Shown: positions 46,701-54,455 of the stretch, in pieces
Numbering within the stretch: position 1 is the stretch's first letter
How the letters are laid out: each line of letters starts with the position of its first letter
Source: Chitinophagaceae bacterium
GTDB lineage: Bacteria; Bacteroidota; Bacteroidia; Chitinophagales; Chitinophagaceae
Assembly: GCA_024103425.1 (NCBI GenBank)
Contig: JAGFIS010000036.1
Coordinates: 1-64,000, forward strand
DNA length: 64,000 bases
Direction: 5' to 3'
The notes under the pieces: model-generated
Told to the model about the DNA's origin: nothing
What the model saw: only the letters and a program-made list of their open reading frames with translations
Databases searched by the model: none
Program-made: the position numbers and the translations under genes

Positions 46701-48126
46701 TTTTGCCTTCAATACCGTGCAGTGTAAGTATCGGCAGATAAACAATCAATATAATCACCTGTCCGAAAACTGCAGCATTCATCAGCTTTCCGGCAGATAC
46801 TTCTACTTCCTTATCCAGCGTATCCTGTGAAATTCGCGCGACACCCGCATACTGCCTATTCTTGTGGAGATGGTGCATGACCGCCTCCACGATAATGACC
46901 GCTCCATCAATGATCAACCCGAAATCAAGTGCGCCCAGACTCATGAGGTTTCCACTCACGCCAAAGAGGTTCATCATGATCACTGCAAACAACATTGACA
47001 GCGGTATCACAGAAGCTACCAGAAGCCCTGCCCGCAGATTACCCAGAAAAAGCACCAGCACAAAAATCACAATCAGTGCCCCCTCCAGCAAATTGCGTTC
47101 TACAGTAGCAATCGCGTTGTTCACCATCTTCGAGCGATCCAAAAAAGGCTCAATCACCACTCCTTCGGGCAATGTTTTTTCTATCTGAGCCACTTTCTCT
47201 TTTACTTCTTTAATCACTCCCGAAGAGTTCGCTCCCTTCAGCATCATCACTACGCCTCCTGCCACTTCCCCCTTGTCACTATCTACAATCGCTCCGTAGC
47301 GGATAGCCTCCCCAAACTGAATATCTGCCACATCACGCATAATTACGGGCGTTCCATCAGGTAAGGCCTTCACCATGATACTTCCGATATCCTCCAGACT
47401 TTTTACAAGTCCCTCACTTCGGATATAAAGTACCGTCGGCCCCTTCTCTATATACGCTCCTCCTGTATTCTGATTGTTAGCTTCCAGCGCAGAAAAAATA
47501 TCTGATATAGTCAGGTTATATGAGTTCAGCCTGTCGTATCTGACTGCGATTTCATATTGCTTCAACTTCCCTCCGAAGCTGCTGACATCTGCCACACCCT
47601 TCGTGCCGAGCAACTGCCTGCGCACTATCCAGTCCTGAATGGTGCGCAATTCCATCACACTATACTTCCCTTCGTAGCCTGGTTTGGCTTTTACAATGTA
47701 TTGAAAAATTTCTCCGAGGCCCGTGGTCACCGGTGCCAGCCCCGGCGTACCCAATCCCGGTGGTATTTCTTCTTTAATTTCTGTAAGTTTTTCACTCACC
47801 TGCTGCCTTGCCCAATACACATCTGTTTCATCGCTAAAAACGATGGTAACAATCGACAACCCAAAACGGGAAAATGAGCGCTGCTCAATGATACCCGGTA
47901 TATTAATGGTGGCCTGTTCTATGGGAAAAGTAATCAGCCTTTCTATATCGGCTGCGCCTAATGATGGAGATGTTGTAATCACCATCACCTGATTATTAGT
48001 GATATCAGGAACCGCATCTATCGGCAGTCTGGCCACATTATATGCTCCAGTAACTACCAAGCCAAGTACCAATATCCCCACTAATAATTTATTGCGTACC
48101 GAAAATGCAATAATCTTATTAAGCAT
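43747..48126 (-). CDS. CzcA/CusA-type heavy-metal RND pump fused to a TolC-like outer-membrane channel
   Basis: 1459 residues. Residues 1-1045 form a heavy-metal-efflux RND transporter with the proton-relay motif DFGLIIDGAVIIVE (D401, D407, E414), matching CzcA-type pumps. From M1047 a second protein begins: signal-like MNTIAKSLLITVLLGVVVG, a likely cleavage after GSAQ, then a TolC-type coiled-coil channel (VTLDEAIELAISGNLGLKSA to the end). Such fusions are known in Bacteroidota. The embedded signal suggests cleavage into pump and channel, or internal initiation at 44988. Together with the adaptor it makes a full export system for divalent or monovalent metal ions; which metal is not readable. 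Confidence 0.93.
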   Translation of the reverse strand: MLNKIIAFSVRNKLLVGILVLGLVVTGAYNVARLPIDAVPDITNNQVMVITTSPSLGAADIERLITFPIEQATINIPGIIEQRSFSRFGLSIVTIVFSDETDVYWARQQVSEKLTEIKEEIPPGLGTPGLAPVTTGLGEIFQYIVKAKPGYEGKYSVMELRTIQDWIVRRQLLGTKGVADVSSFGGKLKQYEIAVRYDRLNSYNLTISDIFSALEANNQNTGGAYIEKGPTVLYIRSEGLVKSLEDIGSIMVKALPDGTPVIMRDVADIQFGEAIRYGAIVDSDKGEVAGGVVMMLKGANSSGVIKEVKEKVAQIEKTLPEGVVIEPFLDRSKMVNNAIATVERNLLEGALIVIFVLVLFLGNLRAGLLVASVIPLSMLFAVIMMNLFGVSGNLMSLGALDFGLIIDGAVIIVEAVMHHLHKNRQYAGVARISQDTLDKEVEVSAGKLMNAAVFGQVIILIVYLPILTLHGIEGKMFRPMAQTVTFAIIGAFLLSLTYIPMMSALVLSKKLSHKDTLSDRVMRNVERGYRLVLEKALAFPKIVMLFALLLFGWAIYILSNLGGEFIPQLEEGDFAVDFRVLTGSSLTTTVDYAERASRLMEDNFPEVEKVVTRVGSPEIPTDPMSMEAADLILVLKPKKEWTSAKTFDELAEKMSKKLEEIPGVTGGFQFPVQMRFNELISGGRQDVVCKVFGEDLDSLSLFAERLGTIAGTIKGARDIYVETVTGLPQIVVDYNRAALAQYGLNIETANKTLQAAFAGASAGQVFENERRFDLVVRLHGQERRSVEDVRNLLIAAPDGHQVPLGQVADIDIRVGPNQIQREDAQRRITVGFNVRGMDVETVVKDLQQKVGERLKLPPGYYVTFGGEFENLIAARARLSIAVPIALLLIFVLLYFAFHSMKQGLLIFSAIPLSAIGGICSLWIRGMPFSISAGVGFIALFGVAVLNGIVLMTEFNQLKKAGVTDIMNRVLAGTTTRLRPVLMTASVASLGFLPMALSKGAGAEVQRPLATVVIGGLVTATFLTLVVLPILYRWLEEQGSFNRNKKTMNTIAKSLLITVLLGVVVGQGSAQRKVTLDEAIELAISGNLGLKSAKLKTLTDRHLEQSAVDIPFTEVTAEYGKMNSVANDTRFGLRQTLPFPSVYKKQREYLQFQTAVAAANERVITSMLKTGVTTLFYKLRAMQEREHLLKKADSLFRAFASRQRQRVDLGDAPLIEKVSAEAQLLQVNNQLDELHAEMKILQSRLGELLNSRELLLPEEKVALKMSAVVLPDTANVDRYPEVAWNETRVNAALGQISAVKAQSVPHLSLAYANQSIIGIQNVNGTDKLFTAADRFSAVQVGVNFPLFNYGNKAKVKAATTHWEQTKTEFEESRTHNLFLLQQLLLRHAKNRNTLNYFEKGALKQAEELHTNAALQLSQGEISFMEWMMIVNQSISIRADYIDAVEEWNDTIIQLNSFINN

Positions 48127-48218
48127 AATTTCGCTTTAAATTCTATTAATATATAGTACACCGTACAGTATGGCCTTCGCAGGACATAACACGTTGCATT
48201 TATTGTGTTCAAAGAAAA

Positions 48219-48596
48219 TTATGCGGTTTTTGGAGGACGAAAAATATCCTCGAGAAACCCTGACGGTTTCAGATTCCGTTCTATTTTGGGGAAAGTAAAA
48301 TCCACTGTTTCAGGAACCGGATTCCGAAACGATATGCCTTCAGGTACTACCAGTGGGCTGGCTGCCAACATGCAATGGTCCGACTTAAACGGGAGCTGCA
48401 TATCTCTCTGATAATCGGCATCAATCTTATCATGCAGATAGTGTGCTTTCAGAAATTCAAAAAGCGTGATATCCTTATCCCATTCACGATGCTCGTAATA
48501 ATGTTCGACCAGGATAGGTAATTTCAGGATCTGATGCAGTTCAGTCTGATGAAATGCAAGTACAAGCAGAAGTAGTATGGCAGGGAAGCGTTTCAA
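48219..48596 (-). CDS. Small His-rich exported protein leading the metal-efflux operon
   Basis: 125 residues. A short hydrophobic leader (MKRFPAILLLLVLAF) is followed by a His/Glu-rich segment (HQTELHQILKLPILVEHYYE, 16-35; HYLHDKID; DHCM) that could bind metal ions. The C-terminus ends EDIFRPPKTA. It lies 92 nt before the RND-TolC gene in the same direction. Similar small proteins often precede these pumps in Bacteroidota, as I recall. Possible metal chaperone or sensor; not proven. Confidence 0.65.
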   Translation of the reverse strand: MKRFPAILLLLVLAFHQTELHQILKLPILVEHYYEHREWDKDITLFEFLKAHYLHDKIDADYQRDMQLPFKSDHCMLAASPLVVPEGISFRNPVPETVDFTFPKIERNLKPSGFLEDIFRPPKTA

Positions 48597-48777
48597 CGAA
48601 ACAAATATAGTTCTAAATTAAAATTTCCCATACTGAACTATGCATGATTATTCATTTTTTTCATCATGTTAACAGACATTACAAAATGTATGATAAAATT
48701 CAAACAGCCACCCCTCTATATCATGCAAAACTCCGTTATAATATCAATGACCTCCCAAAAGGCCACAGAGGTGCTTG

Positions 48778-49206
48778 TCAAAGTTTCTTCCCCATCATAT
48801 AGTGTGGAATGTTCACCTCGGTAAACTGGTCTCCCACTATCGTATAGCCCAGCCTTTCATAAAATCCGGTGGCTACTGCTCTGGCATGCATCACCAGATA
48901 CTTATACCTGCGGTCCCGTGCGATACCCTCAGCATAAGCCATTATAGTGGTGCCGATTCCTTTTTGTTGTAATCCGTTGGCTACTGCCATCTGCCTCAGG
49001 CGAACAGTGTCCTCATTCTCAGAAGTAAGCACACAACAGCCCAAAATTTCATCTTCATCAAAGACACCAATAAGGATATCGTGCCTTTCTTTTTCCAAAT
49101 CTTCGGCTGAAAACGTAAGGCCTAAAGGTTTGCGCAAAATGGCGTCTCTCAGCTTTATCATCTTCCAGTATTCGGGCGAGTCAAAATCAATCAGGCGGAT
49201 GGGCAT
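48778..49206 (-). CDS. GNAT-family N-acetyltransferase
   Basis: 142 residues. The acetyl-CoA-binding motif A is visible as RLRQMAVANGLQQKGIGTTI (R/Q-x-x-G-x-G/A), followed by HARAVATGFYERLGY, the motif B region. Length is typical of small stand-alone GNATs. The substrate cannot be told. It is divergent from the pterin operon and separated by 138 nt. Confidence 0.88.
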   Translation of the reverse strand: MPIRLIDFDSPEYWKMIKLRDAILRKPLGLTFSAEDLEKERHDILIGVFDEDEILGCCVLTSENEDTVRLRQMAVANGLQQKGIGTTIMAYAEGIARDRRYKYLVMHARAVATGFYERLGYTIVGDQFTEVNIPHYMMGKKL

Positions 49207-49297
49207 GGCAATAATTTATCTGATAAAATTAAAATATTGAAATGATTCATTTATCGTAAATCTTTATTTATCAAATGCTAAATTATTCTCCATTAAA

Positions 49298-49334
49298 GTC
49301 CATTTCTGTCTAAAAAGGACATATCTTACCTTTG
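49298..49334 (+). promoter_or_regulatory. Promoter and 23-bp dyad before the pterin operon
   Basis: TACCTTTG (49327-49334) is the -7 element. A dyad GTCC-A-TTT-N7-AAA-A-GGAC (49298-49320) covers the -33 region, as an operator would. The start codon (TTG 49345 or GTG 49351) is only about 4-13 nt past the expected transcript start. Confidence 0.55.
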
Positions 49335-49344
49335 CAAAAATTTT

Positions 49345-49761
49345 TTGAGCGTGGTATATCTTACCAGAGTAGAACATTTCAACGCAGCACATAAGCTGTA
49401 TAACCCCAATTGGACCAAAGAGAAAAATGAATCTATATTCAGAGGTTGTGCTAACGAAAATTGGCATGGGCACAATTATGAACTTCATGTAACCATAAAG
49501 GGAAGCCCCTCACCCGACACGGGATATGCCATAGATGCGCGTATCCTAAGCAAAATCATTAATGAGTTCGTGATCAATAAAATAGACCACAAAAACCTAA
49601 ACATTGATGTAGATTTTATGCAGGGTAAAATGACCTCTGCCGAAAATCTCGCCATTGCTATTTGGGACCAACTGGCTACGAGGCTGCCCGACGGAGTACA
49701 ACTCCATTGTGTGAAACTCTTTGAAACACCCCGCATCTTTGTAGAGTATTTTGGTAATTAA
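49345..49761 (+). CDS. queD: 6-pyruvoyl/6-carboxy-tetrahydropterin synthase, copy 1
   Basis: 138 residues from TTG (or 136 from GTG at 49351); no ATG precedes the first strand. Zinc ligands are in FNAAHKL and HGHNY, the catalytic Cys is in GCANENWHGH, the DHKNLN pair is the proton relay, and the Glu is in FETPR. The enzyme acts on dihydroneopterin triphosphate. The DHKNLN form resembles eukaryote-like PTPS as much as QueD. It is the first gene of queD-queD-folE-fabD. Confidence 0.88.
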   Translation: MSVVYLTRVEHFNAAHKLYNPNWTKEKNESIFRGCANENWHGHNYELHVTIKGSPSPDTGYAIDARILSKIINEFVINKIDHKNLNIDVDFMQGKMTSAENLAIAIWDQLATRLPDGVQLHCVKLFETPRIFVEYFGN

Positions 49762-49764
49762 TAA

Positions 49765-50193
49765 ATGAATGTGAATAAAATAACAAACCGAGTATCCGTC
49801 TTCCGAAAGGAATTTTTCTGTGCAGCACACAGGCTACATCACGATGGCTGGGATGAGCAAACCAATTATGAAGTATTCGGCAAATGCAATAACCCGGGAT
49901 ACCACGGGCATAACTACGAACTGGAAGTAAAAATAACAGGCATCCCCGACCCCAAAACCGGATTTCTGGTAAACCTGAAAACACTAAGTGAGACTATCAA
50001 ATCGAGGGTACTGAAAAGATTTGACCACAAAAACCTGAATCTGGATGTTGATGATTTCAAACATCTGAACCCCACAGTCGAGAATATTGCTATAGTCATT
50101 CATGGACTACTCCGTCCTGAGATCAATCCTGAACACGACCTTACGATAAGAGTGTACGAAACACAAAAAAATTACGCAGAGTATCCGGCATAG
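49765..50193 (+). CDS. queD: 6-pyruvoyl/6-carboxy-tetrahydropterin synthase, copy 2
   Basis: 142 residues, ATG 3 nt after the copy 1 stop. The same fold and active site are seen: FFCAAHRLHHDGW, KCNNPGYHGHNYELEV, FDHKNLNLDVDDF and YETQKNY. CNNPxxHGHNY is close to the classic PTPS signature. Copies 1 and 2 are clear tandem duplicates, so one may serve queuosine and the other biopterin-like synthesis; sequence alone cannot assign them. Confidence 0.88.
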   Translation: MNVNKITNRVSVFRKEFFCAAHRLHHDGWDEQTNYEVFGKCNNPGYHGHNYELEVKITGIPDPKTGFLVNLKTLSETIKSRVLKRFDHKNLNLDVDDFKHLNPTVENIAIVIHGLLRPEINPEHDLTIRVYETQKNYAEYPA

Positions 50194-50216
50194 AATTAAA
50201 AAAAATATAAAGAATA

Positions 50217-50822
50217 ATGGCTTACAAAAAAATTGAAGAGTACGACAAGAAGACGATAAATGCGCTCATGAAGAATTACAAATCTATCATCGATCTGATA
50301 GGGGAGGACAGTAATCGTGAGGGACTTTTAAAAACACCCGAGCGCGTAGCTAAATGGATGCAATTTGCGGTGCAGGGATACCAGAAAGACCCGGTGGAAA
50401 TTCTGAATTCTGCAAAATTTCACGAGCCCGTTTCCGAAATGGTCATCGTAAAAAATATTGAACTCTACAGCCTGTGCGAGCACCACATGCTGCCTTTCTT
50501 CGGCAAGGCGCATATTGCGTATATTCCTAACGGTTGGATAACGGGGCTCAGTAAAATCGCCCGTGTTGTAGATATCTTCTCTCGCCGCCTTCAGGTACAG
50601 GAGAGGCTTACACACGAAATCCTCATGGCAATCCACGAGGCACTGAATCCCCACGGAGTTGCAGTGGTTATAGAATGCGAACACCTGTGTATGATGATGC
50701 GCGGTATTGAAAAACAAAATTCTGTTACTACCACCTCAGCCTTCATCGGCGAATTTGAGAAGCAGAGTACCCGTAACGAATTCATCAACCTTATTCAATC
50801 AGATCTGATTAAAAGAAGATAA
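50217..50822 (+). CDS. folE: GTP cyclohydrolase I
   Basis: 201 residues. It converts GTP to dihydroneopterin triphosphate, the substrate of the two upstream synthases and of folate synthesis. Zinc ligands are C87 and H90 ([10 protein letters not shown]) and C158 ([10 protein letters not shown]). The segment [18 protein letters not shown] is typical. The operon supplies both product-forming steps in order. Confidence 0.96.
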   Translation: MAYKKIEEYDKKTINALMKNYKSIIDLIGEDSNREGLLKTPERVAKWMQFAVQGYQKDPVEILNSAKFHEPVSEMVIVKNIELYSLCEHHMLPFFGKAHIAYIPNGWITGLSKIARVVDIFSRRLQVQERLTHEILMAIHEALNPHGVAVVIECEHLCMMMRGIEKQNSVTTTSAFIGEFEKQSTRNEFINLIQSDLIKRR

Positions 50823-50825
50823 GAT

Positions 50826-51704
50826 ATGGCTCACGCATACGTTTTTCCCGGACAGGGAGCTCAGTTTACCGGAATGGGTAAGCAACTTTACGAAGAGAAC
50901 ACTCAGGCAAAAGAACTCTTCGAACAGGCCAATGAAATTCTCGGTTTCAGAATTTCGGATATTATGTTTGAAGGCACAGCCGAAGAACTGACAAAGACTA
51001 AAGTGACACAACCGGCTGTTTTTCTTCATTCTGTTATAGCCTTCAAAACGCTGGCTCAATCACGTCCTGACATGGTCGCCGGGCATTCTCTAGGGGAGTT
51101 CTCTGCGCTCGTTGCCAATGAGGCTTTAAGTTTTGAAGACGCGCTGCGCCTTGTCAGCGTTCGTGCACAAGCGATGCAGAAAGCCTGCGAACAAAATCCC
51201 TCTACCATGGCCGCTATTCTCGGATTAGATGATGCTAAGGTGGAAGAAGTTTGTGCTCAAATCGACGATATCGTGGTAGCTGCCAATTACAACTGCCCGG
51301 GGCAGATCGTGATTTCAGGAACAAACAAGGGTATTGAAGAAGCTTGCGTGCTGATGAAGGAAGCAGGAGCCAAACGCGCATTGCCTTTACAGGTAGGTGG
51401 TGCTTTCCACTCGCCGCTGATGCAACCGGCAAAAGAAGAACTGGAAGCAGCCATCTACAATACAGCGTTTCACAATCCCATCTGCCCGGTTTACCAAAAC
51501 TTCGTAGCAGATGCCGTTTCCGATCCTGCCACTATTCAGTCTAACCTGGTAAGTCAGCTCACCGGACCTGTAAAATGGACCCAATCCGTACAGGCAATGA
51601 TCCGCGACGGAGCCACTCTCTTCACCGAATGCGGACCGGGAAAAGTGCTCCAGGGGCTGATTACGAAAATCAACAGGGAAATGCAGACTGAGGGATTAGG
51701 ATAA
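50826..51704 (+). CDS. fabD: Malonyl CoA-acyl carrier protein transacylase
   Basis: 292 residues, 3 nt after folE. It loads malonyl groups on acyl carrier protein for fatty acid synthesis. The nucleophile motif GHSLGE is present, with FPGQGAQFTGMG at the start and VGGAFHSPLM holding the catalytic His. Linkage to folE looks like operon packing rather than shared pathway. Confidence 0.96.
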   Translation: MAHAYVFPGQGAQFTGMGKQLYEENTQAKELFEQANEILGFRISDIMFEGTAEELTKTKVTQPAVFLHSVIAFKTLAQSRPDMVAGHSLGEFSALVANEALSFEDALRLVSVRAQAMQKACEQNPSTMAAILGLDDAKVEEVCAQIDDIVVAANYNCPGQIVISGTNKGIEEACVLMKEAGAKRALPLQVGGAFHSPLMQPAKEELEAAIYNTAFHNPICPVYQNFVADAVSDPATIQSNLVSQLTGPVKWTQSVQAMIRDGATLFTECGPGKVLQGLITKINREMQTEGLG

Positions 51705-51769
51705 ATCTGACCATTTGTCTCCATTCAAGAGGTTTTATCTATCTTACGTCTGTAATAAATAAAACCATT

Positions 51770-53878
51770 ATGAAATATTTTTTTCTCATTGCGTTTATTT
51801 TGATTGCAACAGAAACATTCTCACAAATCGATTACCCTAAGGCCCGAAAGACCAATCAGCAGGATACCTACTTCGGTACTGTGGTGAAAGACCCCTATCG
51901 CTGGATGGAAGATGACAACAGCGAAGAAACCAGGGCATGGGTAGAGCAGGAAAATATCGTTACAGAAAAATACCTGGCGAGCATTCCTTACAGAACACTC
52001 ATCAGGAACAAATTGAAGCAGTATTGGAATTACGCCCGTTACGGTAATCCGTTCAAAGAGGGCGATTACTTTTACTTCTATAAGAATGACGGGCTACAAA
52101 ACCAGGCTGTACTCTACAGACTGAAAAGACTGAACGATATACCTGAAGTATTTATTGACCCTAACACATTGAGCAAGGACGGAACTGTTGCCATGTCGAA
52201 TCTCGAGTTCAGCAAGAATAATAAATATGCCGCTTACCTGCAATCGCAATCGGGAAGCGACTGGCAGGTGGCCAAGGTGATGAACGTTGCCACTAAGCAA
52301 CTGCTGAAGGATGAAATCCATTACATCAAATTCAGCGGACTCTCCTGGAATGGCGACGACGGGTTCTATTACAGTCGCTATCCGAAGCCGGATGAGAAAG
52401 ACATGCTGACCAATCAGAACCAATTCCACAGTGTTTATTATCATAAAATCGGCACCCCGCAAAGCAAAGACATCCTGGTTTTTGAAGACAAGGAAAATCC
52501 GCTACAAAATGCAGGTGCAGGACTTTCGGAAGAAGGACGTTTCCTTGTTCTGTTCCTTTCGAGAGGAACCAGCGGTTCTGAAATCAGAGTGAGAGACCTG
52601 AAGGCAGGTCAAAAAGATTTTACGGTTATCGTCCCCGGATTCTCGGGAGAAAATGATTTTATCGACAGCGATGGCGACCATCTACTGATTCGTACCAACA
52701 TCGATGCCCCCAATTACAGGATCGTTTCTATTGACCCTAAAAATCCTGCAAAGGAAAACTGGAAGACAATCGTTCCGGAAAAAGGAGAGCTGTTGCAATC
52801 TGCGGGAACGGGCGGAGGAAAACTCTTCCTCACCTACCTGAAAGATGCATCATCAAGAGTGTACCAGGCAAATTACAAGGGACAGATCGAACACGAGATC
52901 CAATTGCCGGGAATCGGCTCTGCATTCGGATTCGGAGGTAAACAAAAGGATACTGAGTTCTTCTACTCGTTCTCTTCTTTCAATACTCCTAATACTATAT
53001 ACCGTTACGACATTTCCACCGGCAAGAGCAGCCTCTTCAGAAAAGACGAAGTGAAAATCAATACAGATAATCTGGTCACCGAGCAGTTGTTCTTTACCAG
53101 TAAAGACGGCACTAAGGTGCCCATGTTCATTACCTATAAGAAAGGATTGAAAAAAGACGGCAATAATCCTGTACTGTTGTACGGCTACGGTGGTTTTAAT
53201 ATCCCCATCACTCCGGCATTCTCTATCTCCAATGCATTCTTTGTAGAGCAGGGAGGTATTTATGCATCCGTAACACTGCGCGGAGGGAACGAATACGGCG
53301 AAGCATGGCATCGGGCCGGTATGTTGCAAAACAAGCAGAATGTCTTCAATGATATGATTAGTGCTGCCGAATTCCTCATCAAAGAAAACTATACCAACAA
53401 AGAAAAAATCGCTGTCCGCGGTGGCAGTAACGGCGGACTTTTAGTCGGCGCTGTAATGACACAGAGGCCAGATCTGTTTAAAGTTGCCATCCCGCAGGTC
53501 GGCGTTATGGATATGCTGCGTTATCATCAATTCACCATCGGATGGGCATGGGCTACCGAATACGGCAGGAGTGATAACAGCGAGGCTGATTTCAAAAATC
53601 TCTACAGCTACTCACCGCTTCACAACCTGAAGAAAGGAGTCTCCTATCCCGCTACGCTCGTCACCACCGCCGATCACGATGACCGCGTGGTGCCTGCACA
53701 CAGTTTTAAATTCGCGGCTACCCTGCAGGAAGATAATGCAGGACCTAACCCTGTTCTAATCAGGATCGAAACCAAAGCAGGCCATGGAGCCGGTAAACCC
53801 ACCGGCAAGGCCATCGAAGAAGCAGCCGACATCTGGAGCTTTACGATGTACAACCTGGGGATGCAGTATTGGGAGTGA
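51770..53878 (+). CDS. Prolyl oligopeptidase (S9A), secreted
   Basis: 702 residues with an N-terminal signal (MKYFFLIAFILIATETFS). The seven-bladed propeller occupies about 90-430. The alpha/beta-hydrolase domain carries Ser553 in GGSNGG, the Asp in DHDDRVV (637 or 638) and His672 in GHGAG. It cleaves short proline-containing peptides, here probably in the periplasm. Length equals the eukaryotic and bacterial family. It starts 65 nt after fabD, probably a separate transcript. Confidence 0.95.
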   Translation: MKYFFLIAFILIATETFSQIDYPKARKTNQQDTYFGTVVKDPYRWMEDDNSEETRAWVEQENIVTEKYLASIPYRTLIRNKLKQYWNYARYGNPFKEGDYFYFYKNDGLQNQAVLYRLKRLNDIPEVFIDPNTLSKDGTVAMSNLEFSKNNKYAAYLQSQSGSDWQVAKVMNVATKQLLKDEIHYIKFSGLSWNGDDGFYYSRYPKPDEKDMLTNQNQFHSVYYHKIGTPQSKDILVFEDKENPLQNAGAGLSEEGRFLVLFLSRGTSGSEIRVRDLKAGQKDFTVIVPGFSGENDFIDSDGDHLLIRTNIDAPNYRIVSIDPKNPAKENWKTIVPEKGELLQSAGTGGGKLFLTYLKDASSRVYQANYKGQIEHEIQLPGIGSAFGFGGKQKDTEFFYSFSSFNTPNTIYRYDISTGKSSLFRKDEVKINTDNLVTEQLFFTSKDGTKVPMFITYKKGLKKDGNNPVLLYGYGGFNIPITPAFSISNAFFVEQGGIYASVTLRGGNEYGEAWHRAGMLQNKQNVFNDMISAAEFLIKENYTNKEKIAVRGGSNGGLLVGAVMTQRPDLFKVAIPQVGVMDMLRYHQFTIGWAWATEYGRSDNSEADFKNLYSYSPLHNLKKGVSYPATLVTTADHDDRVVPAHSFKFAATLQEDNAGPNPVLIRIETKAGHGAGKPTGKAIEEAADIWSFTMYNLGMQYWE

Positions 53879-54455
53879 TATCTAGTTATGAGTGATGAGT
53901 GATGAGTGATGAATTATGAATTGTTCATGCCTTTCCCCCGAGGGAAGGCTTGAACGTTTATTCGTTTAAGGGTTTAATCGTTTATTGGAAACGCTTAACG
54001 TTATTCAGGCATTTACAATGAACGAACCGCGAACCACGAACTACGAACCTGAGAAGGTTTGATTGTTTATGCGTTTAATCGTTTATTTAAAACGGTCAAC
54101 GTTGTTCAACCACGAACCTTGAACCACGAACTACGAACCTGACAAGGTTTATTTGTTTATGCGTTTAATCGTTTATTTAAAACGGTCAACGTTGTTCAGA
54201 CATGAACACTTCAACTACGAACAACAAACCCTGAACCGGAGAAGGTTTATTCGTTTATGCGCCTGTCCGCCGTGGCGGATTTATTTGTTTAGTTGGACGC
54301 TCAACGATATTCAGGCATGAACAAACAACAAACAACAAACCACGAACCGCAACCACGAACCACAAACCACGAACCGCAAACCACGAACTACAAACCACGA
54401 ATTTTGAACCTTGAATTTTGAACCTTAAATCTTGAATCTTCAACCTTCAACCTTT
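53879..54455. repeat. Tandem ~90-bp repeats and AACCACGA low-complexity tract
   Basis: At least four imperfect units of about 90-98 bp follow one another from 53940 to 54316. Each holds GTTTATNYGTTTA wording, then AACGNTCAACG, then TTCAGGCATGAAC-like ends. The AAGGTTT marks near 54053, 54143 and 54241 give periods of 90 and 98. One unit (54245-54297) has an extra palindrome TCCGCC-GT-GGCGGA and is repeated inverted at 26458-26510. 54317-54455 is a CAAACCACGAAC microsatellite. No gene is supported here. Confidence 0.75.

Noticed and set aside
54255..54443. 62-codon open frame on the minus strand (MKIQDLRFKIQG...)
   Set aside because: It lies wholly within low-complexity AACCACGA repeats and has repeat-like translation.
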